From Ardenticatenaceae bacterium (GTDB taxonomy: Bacteria; Chloroflexota; Anaerolineae; Promineifilales; Promineifilaceae): a DNA stretch of 64,000 nt. Shown in pieces: positions 37,626 through 46,104 of this stretch (position 1 is the first letter of the stretch; each line of letters opens with the position of its first letter). Where the stretch lies: the NCBI GenBank assembly GCA_020634235.1, contig JACKCB010000003.1, forward strand, positions 186,001 to 250,000, written 5' to 3'. Under the pieces are notes generated by a model. The model did no database searches, had not been told where the DNA came from, and saw only the letters and a program-made list of their open reading frames with translations. The position numbers and the translations under genes are program-made.

Positions 37626-38519
37626 TCACGCGGCCAGCGCGCCCACAGCCTGCAACGCCTGCCGCACTTCAGCGACCCCGGCCGGGGGCAGCGGCGCTTG
37701 TGGCGGCAGGGGCAGGCCCACGTCGTACCCTTGCAGGGCCAGGCCACCTTTGATACAGGCGGCCAGGTTGTAGCGGGCAAAGGCCTGGTTGAGCTGCCAC
37801 AACTGGCGCTGCAAAGCCATGGCCGCCGTCCAGTCACCGCGCCGGCAAAACTCGTACAGGGCAACGCTCTGGCGCGGCACCAGGCAGGCCGGGCCGGCCA
37901 TCCAGCCCACGCCACCAATGAGCATGACCGCGGCCGGGATGTGGGCCGAGGCGGCAAAGAGCTGCACGCGGCCTTCGACTGCATTGAGGATAGACAGCAC
38001 CCGGCCGGTGTTGGACGAGGCCTCTTTTAGATAGCGGATGTTGGGGACGTGGCTCAACTGCTCGATAACCGCCAGACTCAGGTCAGTGCGCTGGAAGTTG
38101 GGGTTGGTGTACAGCACAATCGGCAGCGGGACGGCCGCGGCAATGGCCTGAAAGTAGGCCAGGACGCCGTCGTCGGGAATGGGAAAGTAGCTTTCCAGGA
38201 TGGCCAGGATACCGTCGCAGCCCAGGCCGGCCAGGGCTTGCGCCTGGCGCACCGCCTCGGCGGTGGTGGTGGCCGCTACGCCGGCCACCACTGGCACCCG
38301 GCCCCGCGCCGCGGCAACCACCACCTCGACAATACGCTGCCGCTGCGGCCAGGAGAGGTAGGCAAACTCCCCGGTAGAGCCGAGCGGCGTCAGTCCGTGC
38401 ACGCCCTGGGCGATCAGGTCATCGCACAACTGCGCCAGGACGGGTTCGTTTACCCGGCCGGAGGGCAAGATGGGCGAGACGAGATAAGGAAAAACACCGT
38501 GAAACGGCGTCTGGTTCAT
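37626..38519 (-). CDS. DapA-family aldolase (dihydrodipicolinate synthase/N-acetylneuraminate lyase superfamily)
   Basis: A 297-residue class I aldolase. It has LGSTGEFAYL, IVLYTNP with the catalytic Tyr, and YLKEAS with the Schiff-base Lys. Substitutions elsewhere mean the substrate cannot be told. True DapA for lysine synthesis, a 2-keto-3-deoxy-sugar aldolase or another pyruvate-dependent lyase are all possible. It lies just upstream of the trp leader on the same strand but has separate control. Confidence 0.85.
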   Translation of the reverse strand: MNQTPFHGVFPYLVSPILPSGRVNEPVLAQLCDDLIAQGVHGLTPLGSTGEFAYLSWPQRQRIVEVVVAAARGRVPVVAGVAATTTAEAVRQAQALAGLGCDGILAILESYFPIPDDGVLAYFQAIAAAVPLPIVLYTNPNFQRTDLSLAVIEQLSHVPNIRYLKEASSNTGRVLSILNAVEGRVQLFAASAHIPAAVMLIGGVGWMAGPACLVPRQSVALYEFCRRGDWTAAMALQRQLWQLNQAFARYNLAACIKGGLALQGYDVGLPLPPQAPLPPAGVAEVRQALQAVGALAA

Positions 38520-38534
38520 AGAAATTCGGGGTAG

Positions 38535-38921
38535 TTACCCGGAACTCTTGTGGAGAATGAAGGCCGCAACAAAAGTCTCGAGCAAACTCAGGGGAACCGC
38601 AAACAGGAGCAATCCGGCCGGCAAAACACCCAGATTGCCAATGACCACCCACATCATGACAAAGCCCACAAACCAGGCAAGGAGCGTCGTCTGAAGCAAG
38701 GAAAATCTCTTGAGAATGACAAAGATCGCGATGGCAAAAAGAAGGGACCACAAACCCCAGATGGCCCCATTGATTGGCTCGGAAGGGAACACCGTGCCTA
38801 GCTGTTCATAGTGCGCTGTCCAGTAAGATTTCAGGAGCAGCTCGTTCCTGAAGAACTCCGAGACGCTTATCCAGAGGGTCGCTATGAGAATTGGAAGTAC
38901 TGTTTTTCTTACAAACTGCAT
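38535..38921 (-). CDS. Small four-helix membrane protein
   Basis: A 128-residue protein with hydrophobic segments at about 7-20, 48-67, 72-92 and 97-120. ATG 38921 is chosen because AGGAGAG lies 8 bases upstream; the longer open frame to 39257 has no such site. Base composition is less GC-rich than in the neighbours, which might mean recent acquisition. No family is recognised. It precedes the DapA-like gene by 15 bases on the same strand. Confidence 0.7.
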   Translation of the reverse strand: MQFVRKTVLPILIATLWISVSEFFRNELLLKSYWTAHYEQLGTVFPSEPINGAIWGLWSLLFAIAIFVILKRFSLLQTTLLAWFVGFVMMWVVIGNLGVLPAGLLLFAVPLSLLETFVAAFILHKSSG

Positions 38922-39153
38922 GTGTCGCTCTCTCCTGAAAACAGCGGCATTTTCATGCCTATTGGTGTGCGATGGCTTCTGAGATAATCGTTTCAGCCAA
39001 TCTCTCGCTTCACGGTCACGGCGCAACCCAGACCACGAAGGCTTGAATAGGCGCGCAAATCGCTTCATACGCCGCCACCTCAGATGACGTTTGCCCCACA
39101 AATGCGCCGCCTGACGACCTTGCCCCTCAAGGGCAACCACCACAGACCTGTGC

Positions 39154-39182
39154 TTGTTACGCCCACTGTCCGCCCGTATAAT
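39154..39182 (+). promoter_or_regulatory. Promoter of the Rieske oxygenase gene
   Basis: TTGTTA (39154-39159) and TATAAT (39177-39182) are separated by 17 bases. The leader of about 120 bases contains a GC-rich hairpin (GCGGCCCG...CGGGCCGC). The remainder of the 390-bp spacer 38922-39311 holds no gene that I can support. Confidence 0.75.
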
Positions 39183-39311
39183 CTCCTGTTGGGGGTTGCC
39201 AGCGCGGCCCGCGCACCGGGCCGCCAACAGTATAGTCCAGGTTACTTTTCCTTTCAATGCTCTGGCTGGTCACAGCAGCCTGCGACCCCAGCCAAAAAGC
39301 GTGGAGGCAAT

Positions 39312-40427
39312 ATGCAAAGCGAATCAGCAGACCCCATCATGACCCTCCCCGGCCGGTACTACACCGACCCCGCCATCTACCAGCAAGAGCTGGACCACAT
39401 CTTCTACACCCATTGGCTCTGCCCCGGCCGGGTCGAGCAAATCGCCCAGCCAGGCCAATACGCCCTCTTCAACCTCGGCCGCGAGAGCATCATCCTCCTG
39501 CATGGCCGCGACGGCGTGCGCCGCGCCTTCCACAACGTCTGCCGCCACCGCGGTTCGCGCCTCTGCACCGCCCCGGCCGGGCAGCTCCCCCACACCCTGC
39601 AATGCCCGTACCACGCCTGGACCTATGCCCACGACGGCCAGCTCATCGGCGCGCCGCACATGAACGAAGACCCCACCTTCGACCGCCACCGCTGGCCCCT
39701 GCAGCCCGTCCCCCTGGTCGAATGGGAAGGCTTCCTCTTCATCAACCTGGCCCCCCGGCCGGAACCCTTCACCCAGGCCTTCGCCCCCCTGCTGGGCAAA
39801 TTCAGCCAGTGGCAGCTCCCCAACCTGCGCATCGCCGGCCACATCGACTACCAGGTTGCCGCCAACTGGAAGCTCATCTTCGAAAACTACAACGAGTGCT
39901 ACCACTGCCCCGGCGTCCACCCCGCCCTGGCCCAACGCTCCCCCTACCGCAGCGGCCAAAACGACCTGACCGAAGGCCCCTTCCTGGGCGGCCCCTCCCT
40001 GCTCAACCACGACCAGGGCAGCCTCACCCTCTCCGGTGCCGCCTGCGCCCCCGTCATCGGCAGCATCGGCGGTGAAGACCTGCACCGCGTCTACTACTAC
40101 TCCATCTTCCCCAACATGCTCCTCAGCCTGCACCCCGACTACGTCATGGCCCACACCATCCGGCCAGACGGCCCCGGCCGGGTCCACATCCGCTGTGAAT
40201 GGCTCTTCGACCCCGCCGCCGCATCCCGGCCGGGCTACAACCCCGACGACGCCATCCAATTCTGGGACGCCACCAACCGCCAGGATTGGGAAGTCTGCGA
40301 ACTCTCACAACTGGGCATCAGCTCCCGCGCCTACACCCCCGGCCCCTACTCCCCCCTGGAGACCATCCCCGCCGCCTTCGACCGCGCCTACCTGGCCGCC
40401 CTTGCCCAGCCGCCAGCCACCACCTGA
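39312..40427 (+). CDS. Rieske non-heme iron oxygenase, alpha subunit
   Basis: A 371-residue ring-hydroxylating-type oxygenase. The Rieske [2Fe-2S] ligands are in CRHRGSRLC and CPYHAW (C-x-H...C-x2-H). The mononuclear iron site has NYNECYHCPGVHP with the two His, and a later Asp in WDATNRQDWE. GGAGG lies 4 bases before ATG 39312. The best resemblance is to the alpha subunits acting on betaine, carnitine or stachydrine, as well as aromatic rings. No reductase or beta subunit is nearby, so electrons must come from elsewhere. Codons strongly favour C at third positions. Confidence 0.9.
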   Translation: MQSESADPIMTLPGRYYTDPAIYQQELDHIFYTHWLCPGRVEQIAQPGQYALFNLGRESIILLHGRDGVRRAFHNVCRHRGSRLCTAPAGQLPHTLQCPYHAWTYAHDGQLIGAPHMNEDPTFDRHRWPLQPVPLVEWEGFLFINLAPRPEPFTQAFAPLLGKFSQWQLPNLRIAGHIDYQVAANWKLIFENYNECYHCPGVHPALAQRSPYRSGQNDLTEGPFLGGPSLLNHDQGSLTLSGAACAPVIGSIGGEDLHRVYYYSIFPNMLLSLHPDYVMAHTIRPDGPGRVHIRCEWLFDPAAASRPGYNPDDAIQFWDATNRQDWEVCELSQLGISSRAYTPGPYSPLETIPAAFDRAYLAALAQPPATT

Positions 40428-40441
40428 CCCGCCGCCGCGGC

Positions 40442-40969
40442 TTACCGCCCCGGCACCAGCACCAGGTCCATAAGCCCCGCCGCCGCCCCCCCGGCCGGGT
40501 AATGCTGCGTCACCAACTCCGCATAACCCGGTGCCGACACCAGCAAATGAATATGCGGCGGGCGGCCCTCATACGGCGGCGGCACATGGCTCTCAAAGCG
40601 ATACGCCCCATCCGCATCCGCAAACCAGGTCGCCCGGTAATCATCCCCATACACCCCATCCGGTCCCACCAGCCAAAACTCAATCCGCGCCCCCGCTATC
40701 GGCGCACAATCCACCGCCGAACGCACCACCCCACGCAACACATACCCCTCACCCACCTGGTTCCGTTCTGGCGCACCTGCCACATAAAACGGCCCCAGCG
40801 CATCGGCCGCGGTTGGTTGGCACTGCCCCCCGTCAGACACAGCCGTCGCCACATCTGCCGACTTATTCGGCGCTTCGGCCACGCGCGCACAACCCACCTG
40901 CAGCAGCCAGGCCAGGCACAGCAAAAGCACCACCCGGCCGGGAAACCCAACCCCTCGCCGCGCCATCAT
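40442..40969 (-). CDS. Intradiol ring-cleavage dioxygenase-like lipoprotein
   Basis: A 175-residue exported protein. A signal segment VVLLLCLAWLLQVGC ends in a lipobox Cys. The mature part has ALGPFY, a beta-sandwich with GARIEFWLVGPDGVYGD, DYRATWFADADGAYRF, PPPY and RPPHIHLLV. This supplies plausible Tyr, Tyr, His, His iron ligands of intradiol dioxygenases. Secreted members of this group are poorly characterised. The tandem ATG start follows GGAGGAGG and overlaps the rpiB stop as ATGA. It is convergent with the Rieske gene 14 bases away. Confidence 0.83.
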   Translation of the reverse strand: MMARRGVGFPGRVVLLLCLAWLLQVGCARVAEAPNKSADVATAVSDGGQCQPTAADALGPFYVAGAPERNQVGEGYVLRGVVRSAVDCAPIAGARIEFWLVGPDGVYGDDYRATWFADADGAYRFESHVPPPYEGRPPHIHLLVSAPGYAELVTQHYPAGGAAAGLMDLVLVPGR

Positions 40970-41415
40970 ACCGCCTCCTCCAACGCCAACACCTTCTCCA
41001 GCCGCCGCCGGAACCGCACCTCCGGCAAAAAGCGCGCCGCCAGAAAGCCATCCACCAACTTGCGGGCCAGCGCCGGCCCCACAATCGCCCCGCCCAGGCA
41101 CAGAATATTCATGTCGTCATGCTCCACCCCCTGCACCGCCGAGTAAATATCGTGGCACAAACAGGCCCGCGCCCCTTTCACCTTGTTGGCCGCAATACTC
41201 GCCCCCACCCCGCTGCCACAGGCCAAAATCCCCTTCTCCGCCTGGCCCGCCGCCACCAACCGCGCCACCGCCGCCGCCGAATCAGGGTAATCATCCTCCC
41301 GGTCATAAGCGTGAGCCCCCACATCGATCACCTCATAGCCGGCCGCCAGCAGCTCCGGCTTCAACAGCTCCTTCAGCGCCCACCCGGCGTGATCTGCACC
41401 AATAGCAATACGCAT
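40966..41415 (-). CDS. rpiB: Ribose 5-phosphate isomerase B
   Basis: A 149-residue RpiB/LacA-type isomerase interconverting ribose 5-phosphate and ribulose 5-phosphate. It has the start MRIAIGADHAGWALKE, YPDSAAAVA, and GILACGSGVGASIAANK with the catalytic Cys, then HDIYSAVQGVEHDDMNIL. ATG 41415 has GGAGG 6 bases upstream; the open frame to 41526 is not supported. It is translationally coupled to the downstream lipoprotein gene. Confidence 0.95.
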   Translation of the reverse strand: MRIAIGADHAGWALKELLKPELLAAGYEVIDVGAHAYDREDDYPDSAAAVARLVAAGQAEKGILACGSGVGASIAANKVKGARACLCHDIYSAVQGVEHDDMNILCLGGAIVGPALARKLVDGFLAARFLPEVRFRRRLEKVLALEEAV

Positions 41416-41533
41416 CCAAAACCTCCGTTGCAGCGCCGCCAATTCACGGCAAGACACCAGAATTATAAAGCCAAACGGCAAAATCCGCAGTCTCTCTTTC
41501 CCGGCCGGGGTCTCGCCCACCCTCACCCGCCAA

Positions 41534-41562
41534 TTGCTAGCCCCCTGCCTCTATGCTACAAT
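41534..41562 (+). promoter_or_regulatory. Promoter of the cyclic-nucleotide-binding protein gene
   Basis: TTGCTA (41534-41539), 17 bases, TACAAT (41557-41562). The start would be near 41569, with a 75-base leader that ends in the AAAGGGTGA ribosome site. Confidence 0.65.
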
Positions 41563-41643
41563 CGCCGCCAATCACCGTCTGGCTCCTGGCCACCGGCCAG
41601 CAACCAGCCCGGCTATCTCTGCCCAAGGGGAAAGGGTGAACAA

Positions 41644-42147
41644 ATGCAGCTCAGTACCGACGCCGCCCTGTCCATGACAGGCCTATTCGAAAACCTCACC
41701 GCCACCCAACTGGCGCTGGTAGCCGCCATCTGCCAGCCCGGTCACTACGAAAAGGGGCACATTCTACTACGCGAAAACGACCACAGCGATGAGCTATATG
41801 TCATCGTCAGCGGCGGGGTCGAGATACTGATCAGCCCCGCCATGATATCCCACCACCAAGACATGCAACCAATCGTCGTGGCCGAACTGCGAGCCGGTGA
41901 TATCCTGGGCGAAGTCACCCTGGTCGATGAAGGGCTGCGCACCGCCACCGCCCGCATCAGCCATAAGCACGCCCACATTCTGCGCATCCGCCGCGCCCAA
42001 CTCATGCGCTTGTGCGACACCTACCCAGAATTGGGCTACAAGATCATGCGCAATCTGGCCGCTGAACTGGCCCTAAAACTGCGCCAATCCGATCTCATCA
42101 TTCGTGAGTACCAGCTTCGCTTATCATTACCGCGTCGTTCCGAATAA
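41644..42147 (+). CDS. Cyclic-nucleotide-binding-domain protein
   Basis: A 167-residue protein consisting of one CRP-type cNMP-binding fold: LFENLTATQLALVAAIC, GHILLRENDHSDELYVIVSGGVEI, and GDILGEVTLVDEGLRTATARI, which is the phosphate-binding cassette region. The C-terminal helix ELALKLRQSDLII follows, but there is no helix-turn-helix domain. It is therefore unlikely to bind DNA by itself and may signal through partners. ATG 41644 follows AAAGGGTGA. The long open frame before this point is an artefact of GC-rich sequence. Confidence 0.88.
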   Translation: MQLSTDAALSMTGLFENLTATQLALVAAICQPGHYEKGHILLRENDHSDELYVIVSGGVEILISPAMISHHQDMQPIVVAELRAGDILGEVTLVDEGLRTATARISHKHAHILRIRRAQLMRLCDTYPELGYKIMRNLAAELALKLRQSDLIIREYQLRLSLPRRSE

Positions 42148-42333
42148 CAGATAGCTGGCCCTGCTCCGGAGTATCAGGTCACCCTTCCCGGCCGGGGCCA
42201 CCTTGCACCAACCAACCTTCCGGCAGCCCACGTGCCCGCTGCCAGCCGGGGTCGTTCGCCCTTAGTCCCGCCCCCAGCAGCCAAAGACAGGATTACAACC
42301 ACTCATGCCGCGGCCCATTTGCAGGACACCCCT

Positions 42334-43485
42334 ATGAAAGTCGAAGTGATCAGCATCGGCAACGAACTGCTGCTGGGCGATATTCTCGACACCAATGCCA
42401 CCCACATCATCCGCAGCCTGGATGAGCTTGATATCGGCATCACCTGCAAAATCACCGTGGGCGATGACCTGGAAACCATCGCCGACGCCATCCGCAGCGC
42501 CCTGCGGCGCGCGGACGTAGCCCTGGTAACCGGCGGGCTGGGGCAAGATGCCAACGACTTCACCCGGCCGGCCGTCGCCCAGATCACCGGCCGGGCCCTC
42601 ATCGATACCCCCCCCTCCGTAGCCGGGGCCACCATCCTGGGCATTCCCGGCCAGCCCGCCCACGGCCTCCTCCTTGAAAAATCAGCCGGCACCCTCATCT
42701 GCCTGCCCGGCAGCCACCGCCACATGGCCTACCTGCTAGAAACCGAAGTACTGCCCTTCCTGCAAAAACAGCAGCACAAAGACGACGCCGCCGGCTGGGT
42801 GCTGCTGCGCACCGCCGGCATCATGGAAAGCACCATCATCCAGCAGTTGAGCAGCCTTGAACTGGACAGAAATCAGAGGCTGACGTATGCTTCATTTGCC
42901 GGGCAAACAGACATTCGTCTGTGGGTCACCGCCAGCAGCCGCGAAGCCTATCGCGAAGACATGCTCCGCCTGATAAACGCTGTATACCGGCAGTTAGGTG
43001 ACAACATCTACGGGCGGGACAAAGACCGGCTAGAAAACGTGCTGGTCCGGCAGCTAATGACCCACAACATCCGCCTGGCTGTGGCCGAATGCCACACCGG
43101 CCGGGTACTCTCCCAAATCATGGCCACCGTGCCCGGGGCCCAGGAGTTAGCCTGGTTTGCCCCGGTTAACAACCAGATCGGCCTGGCCGCCTACCTTGGT
43201 CTGGAACCCCTCACCCTCGACAGCGACCTCACCCGCTGGTGCCGCCTGGCCGCCGAAATACTGCGCAGCCAGGCAGAGAGCGACCTGGCCCTGGTACTCT
43301 ACAACAACGTCTCGCGCAGCGGCGTGCAAATACTGCTCACCCTGGCCAGCGAGAGCGGCATCTCCGTCATGCAGCGCTCCTTCGGCGGCCATCCCGACAA
43401 CATCAGCCAATGGGCCACAACCCTGGCCCTGGTCCACGTCCGCCGGTGGCTGCTCACGCACCGGCCAGCACAGCAAGGCGTCTAG
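42334..43485 (+). CDS. cinA: Divergent CinA-like protein
   Basis: A 383-residue protein. The N-terminal MoCF-like (COG1058) domain is clear: KVEVISIGNELLLGDILDTNA and ADVALVTGGLG. The usual GPTxDD motif reads GQDANDF, and about 30 residues normally present before the LPG loop are missing. The C-terminal domain, normally NMN deamidase with AESCTGG, reads AECHTGR, so the catalytic Ser is absent. The fold seems kept, but one or both activities may be lost. The ribosome site before ATG 42334 is weak. The 186-bp spacer upstream shows no other gene. Confidence 0.85.
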   Translation: MKVEVISIGNELLLGDILDTNATHIIRSLDELDIGITCKITVGDDLETIADAIRSALRRADVALVTGGLGQDANDFTRPAVAQITGRALIDTPPSVAGATILGIPGQPAHGLLLEKSAGTLICLPGSHRHMAYLLETEVLPFLQKQQHKDDAAGWVLLRTAGIMESTIIQQLSSLELDRNQRLTYASFAGQTDIRLWVTASSREAYREDMLRLINAVYRQLGDNIYGRDKDRLENVLVRQLMTHNIRLAVAECHTGRVLSQIMATVPGAQELAWFAPVNNQIGLAAYLGLEPLTLDSDLTRWCRLAAEILRSQAESDLALVLYNNVSRSGVQILLTLASESGISVMQRSFGGHPDNISQWATTLALVHVRRWLLTHRPAQQGV

Positions 43486-43538
43486 CAGGTGGTTCACACA
43501 CCACCTCACCCCTGACGCCAACTGACTACAGGTAAAGA

Positions 43539-44759
43539 ATGCAGATAGGAATGGTTACGGCGTGTTATCTGCCAGTCGTCAATGGCGTAACCCGCATGAT
43601 CGAATTGTACAAGAAGTATCTGACGGCGGCGGGGCATGAAGTAACAGTCTTCACAGTGGGCGAACCCGACGAGGTCAGCGACGAGCCAGACGTCATCCGC
43701 ACCGCAGGCATTGCCGTGGGCGACACCGGCTACTACCTGACCATTCGCTACAACAGGCTGGCCCGCGCCAAAATGCGCGAGATGGACATCATCCACTGCC
43801 ATCACCTGCTGATGAGCGCCGAAATGGCCCGTCGCTATGGGCGCTGCCCCATCGTTTACACCAACCACACCCGCTACGACCTCTACACCGGCAGCCACAT
43901 CCCCCTGCCCCAAGCCGCGGCCGATGCCGTCATGCGCCAGCTCTGGCCCGACCTCACCGACAACTGCGACGTGGTCATCACCCCCTCGGCCAGCGTGCAG
44001 GACGTGATGCGCGCTTTTGGCGTGCGCCGCCCCATCGAAGTCATCCCCAACGGCATCGAGCTGACCACCTTCGCCCGGCCGGGTAGCCCCCACAGCAAAC
44101 AAGACCTCGGCCTGCCAGATGACGCCATCGTGTTCACCTACGTCGGCCGCCTCTCCGTAGAGAAAAACCTGGACCGCCTGGTTACGCAGTTTGCCCTGGC
44201 CCGCGACGTAGACCGCCGGCTGCATCTGCTCATCATTGGCGGCGGACCTCAGGCCGCCAGCCTGGCCAGGATGATCAGCGAACACGATCTGCAAGACAGC
44301 ATTCATCTCCATGGCCAGGTCCACCACGACAAGATCGGCAACCTGCTCACCGCTGCCGATGCCTTCGTCACCGCCTCGGTCACCGAAGTCCATCCCCTGA
44401 CGGTCATCGAGGCGCTGGCCGCCGGCCTGCCGGTTGCCGCCGTCGCTTCGCCGGGCATTAGCGACACGGTGATCCCCGGCCGGAATGGGCTGCTGGCCCG
44501 GCAAGTCTCTGGTCTCAGCGCCGCCATTGTTGCCCTGGCCAGCCAGCCAGAACGCCTGGCGGCCATGAGCGCCGCCGCCCGCGAAGACAGCCGGCAGTAC
44601 GACATTCGCCGCACCGTGGCCCAAACCCTGGCCCTCTACGATCGGCTGCGCAGCGAACGCCCCGACCTGGAGCGCCGCAAAGAGAAAATCCTCTGGCGCT
44701 GGCAAGACCGCCAGCCGCTGGTAGAGCAGTTGGCCCGGCTGCTCCGCCCCCAAGACTAA
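43539..44759 (+). CDS. Glycosyltransferase family 4
   Basis: A 406-residue GT-B enzyme. The N-terminal half starts IGMVTACYLPVVNGV and has DIIHCHHLLMS and YTNHTRYD. The C-terminal half has YVGRLSVEKNLDRLV, IIGGGPQ, and the E-x7-E-like EVHPLTVIEALAAGLPV. Overall it resembles GT4 enzymes glycosylating diacylglycerol or mannosylating phosphatidylinositol. The acceptor is not determinable. The gene starts a plus-strand run with yraN, miaA and the antiporter gene. Confidence 0.9.
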   Translation: MQIGMVTACYLPVVNGVTRMIELYKKYLTAAGHEVTVFTVGEPDEVSDEPDVIRTAGIAVGDTGYYLTIRYNRLARAKMREMDIIHCHHLLMSAEMARRYGRCPIVYTNHTRYDLYTGSHIPLPQAAADAVMRQLWPDLTDNCDVVITPSASVQDVMRAFGVRRPIEVIPNGIELTTFARPGSPHSKQDLGLPDDAIVFTYVGRLSVEKNLDRLVTQFALARDVDRRLHLLIIGGGPQAASLARMISEHDLQDSIHLHGQVHHDKIGNLLTAADAFVTASVTEVHPLTVIEALAAGLPVAAVASPGISDTVIPGRNGLLARQVSGLSAAIVALASQPERLAAMSAAAREDSRQYDIRRTVAQTLALYDRLRSERPDLERRKEKILWRWQDRQPLVEQLARLLRPQD

Positions 44760-44780
44760 ACAGGGAACAGGCCGCACACC

Positions 44781-45152
44781 ATGAGCAACGCACGCCGCAA
44801 GCTAGGCCAGTGGGGGGAAAACGTCGCCGCCCACCACCTCACAGCCGAAGGCTATGAGATCGTGGCCCGCAACTGGCGCACCGGCCGGGGCGAGATCGAC
44901 CTGATCGCCCAGGCCGGCGCAACCCTGGTCTTTGTGGAAGTGAAAACGCGCCGCGGCCGGGGCATGGGCACCCCCGAAGAAGCGCTAACCCCCGCCAAAG
45001 CCAAAAAGCTGTTCCAGTTGGCCCAAACTTACCTGTATGAAAACGAGATCGACGACGTGGCCTGGCGCATTGACCTGGTGGCCGTGGAACTGGACAACGC
45101 GGGCAAGCTGCTGCGCTGCGAGCACATCCCCAATGCGCTGCCCGGATGGTAA
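44781..45152 (+). CDS. YraN family (UPF0102) endonuclease-like protein
   Basis: A 123-residue PD-(D/E)XK-fold protein. The family's core GEIDLIAQAGATLVFVEVKTR contains the Asp and E-x-K metal-site residues, preceded by LGQWGENVAAHHL. Function in the family is unsettled; a nuclease role is inferred from the fold. It follows the glycosyltransferase by 21 bases and overlaps miaA by 7 bases, so it is cotranscribed. Confidence 0.93.
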   Translation: MSNARRKLGQWGENVAAHHLTAEGYEIVARNWRTGRGEIDLIAQAGATLVFVEVKTRRGRGMGTPEEALTPAKAKKLFQLAQTYLYENEIDDVAWRIDLVAVELDNAGKLLRCEHIPNALPGW

Positions 45153-46084
45153 CAGCCGTGCCCACTGATGCCGGCACGCCACCCCTGCTGGTGCTGGTTG
45201 GTCCCACAGCCAGCGGCAAAACCGGCCTCTCCCTGGAGCTGGCCGGCCGCTTTGCCGGCGAGATTGTCTCCGCCGATTCGCGCCTGTTTTACCAGGGTAT
45301 GGACATTGGCACGGCCAAACCCTCGCCGGCCGAGCGCGCCGCCATCCCCCACCACCTCATCGACATCACCCGGCCGGGGCAAACCATCACCCTGGGCGAA
45401 TACCAGCAGCGCGCCTACACCACCATCCACGCCATCCAGCAGCGCGGCCGGCTGCCTATTCTGGTGGGCGGCACCGGGCAATACGTAAAAGCCGTGGTCG
45501 AAGGCTGGGGCATCCCGCGCATCCCCCCCCAGCCCCGCCTGCGCCACGCCCTGGCCCAACTGGGCGGCGACGAGGCCGCCCGCTGGCTGCGTCTCCTGGA
45601 CCCGGCCGGGGCGGCCCGTATCGATCCCCGCAACACCCGCCGCGTCATCCGCGCCCTGGAAGTCACCCTGATCGCTGGCCGGCCCATCTCCCAGCTCCAA
45701 CGCAAGCAGCCCCCGCCCTACCGCATCCTCACCATCGGCCTCACCTGCGACCGGGAGACACTCTACACCCGCATCGACCAGCGCGTCGAGGCCATGATGG
45801 CCGCCGGGCTGCTAGACGAGCTGCGCCAGCTACAAGCCGCCGGCTACGACCGGCGGCTGCCCAGCATGAGCAGCCTGGGCTACCAGCAGTTGTGGGCCTA
45901 CCTGGCCGGCGAACTAACCCTGGCCGAAGCAGTCGAGCGCATCAAATTCGAGACGCACCGCTTTGCCCGGCAGCAGTACACCTGGTTCCGGCTGGATGAT
46001 CCCACCATTCACTGGTTCGACATCACCCGGCCGGGGTACCCCAGTCACATTGTTGAGCTGGTCACCGGCTGGCTCGCCACCTGA
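45146..46084 (+). CDS. miaA: tRNA dimethylallyltransferase
   Basis: A 312-residue enzyme adding a dimethylallyl group to A37 of tRNAs that read codons beginning with U. It has P-loop VGPTASGKT, SADSRLFYQGMDIGTAKP, LVGGTGQYVKAV, RRVIRALEV and SSLGYQQL. The ATG at 45146 overlaps the end of yraN by 7 bases. Length is normal and no defect is seen. Confidence 0.96.
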   Translation: MVTAVPTDAGTPPLLVLVGPTASGKTGLSLELAGRFAGEIVSADSRLFYQGMDIGTAKPSPAERAAIPHHLIDITRPGQTITLGEYQQRAYTTIHAIQQRGRLPILVGGTGQYVKAVVEGWGIPRIPPQPRLRHALAQLGGDEAARWLRLLDPAGAARIDPRNTRRVIRALEVTLIAGRPISQLQRKQPPPYRILTIGLTCDRETLYTRIDQRVEAMMAAGLLDELRQLQAAGYDRRLPSMSSLGYQQLWAYLAGELTLAEAVERIKFETHRFARQQYTWFRLDDPTIHWFDITRPGYPSHIVELVTGWLAT

Positions 46085-46104
46085 ACAACCCCGAGGCTAT
46101 CAAG

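Noticed and set aside
40531..41643. The 371-codon upstream extension of the cyclic-nucleotide-binding protein.
   Set aside because: It lies opposite the lipoprotein and rpiB genes, is Pro/His/Arg-rich without structure, and the true ATG at 41644 has its own promoter and ribosome site.
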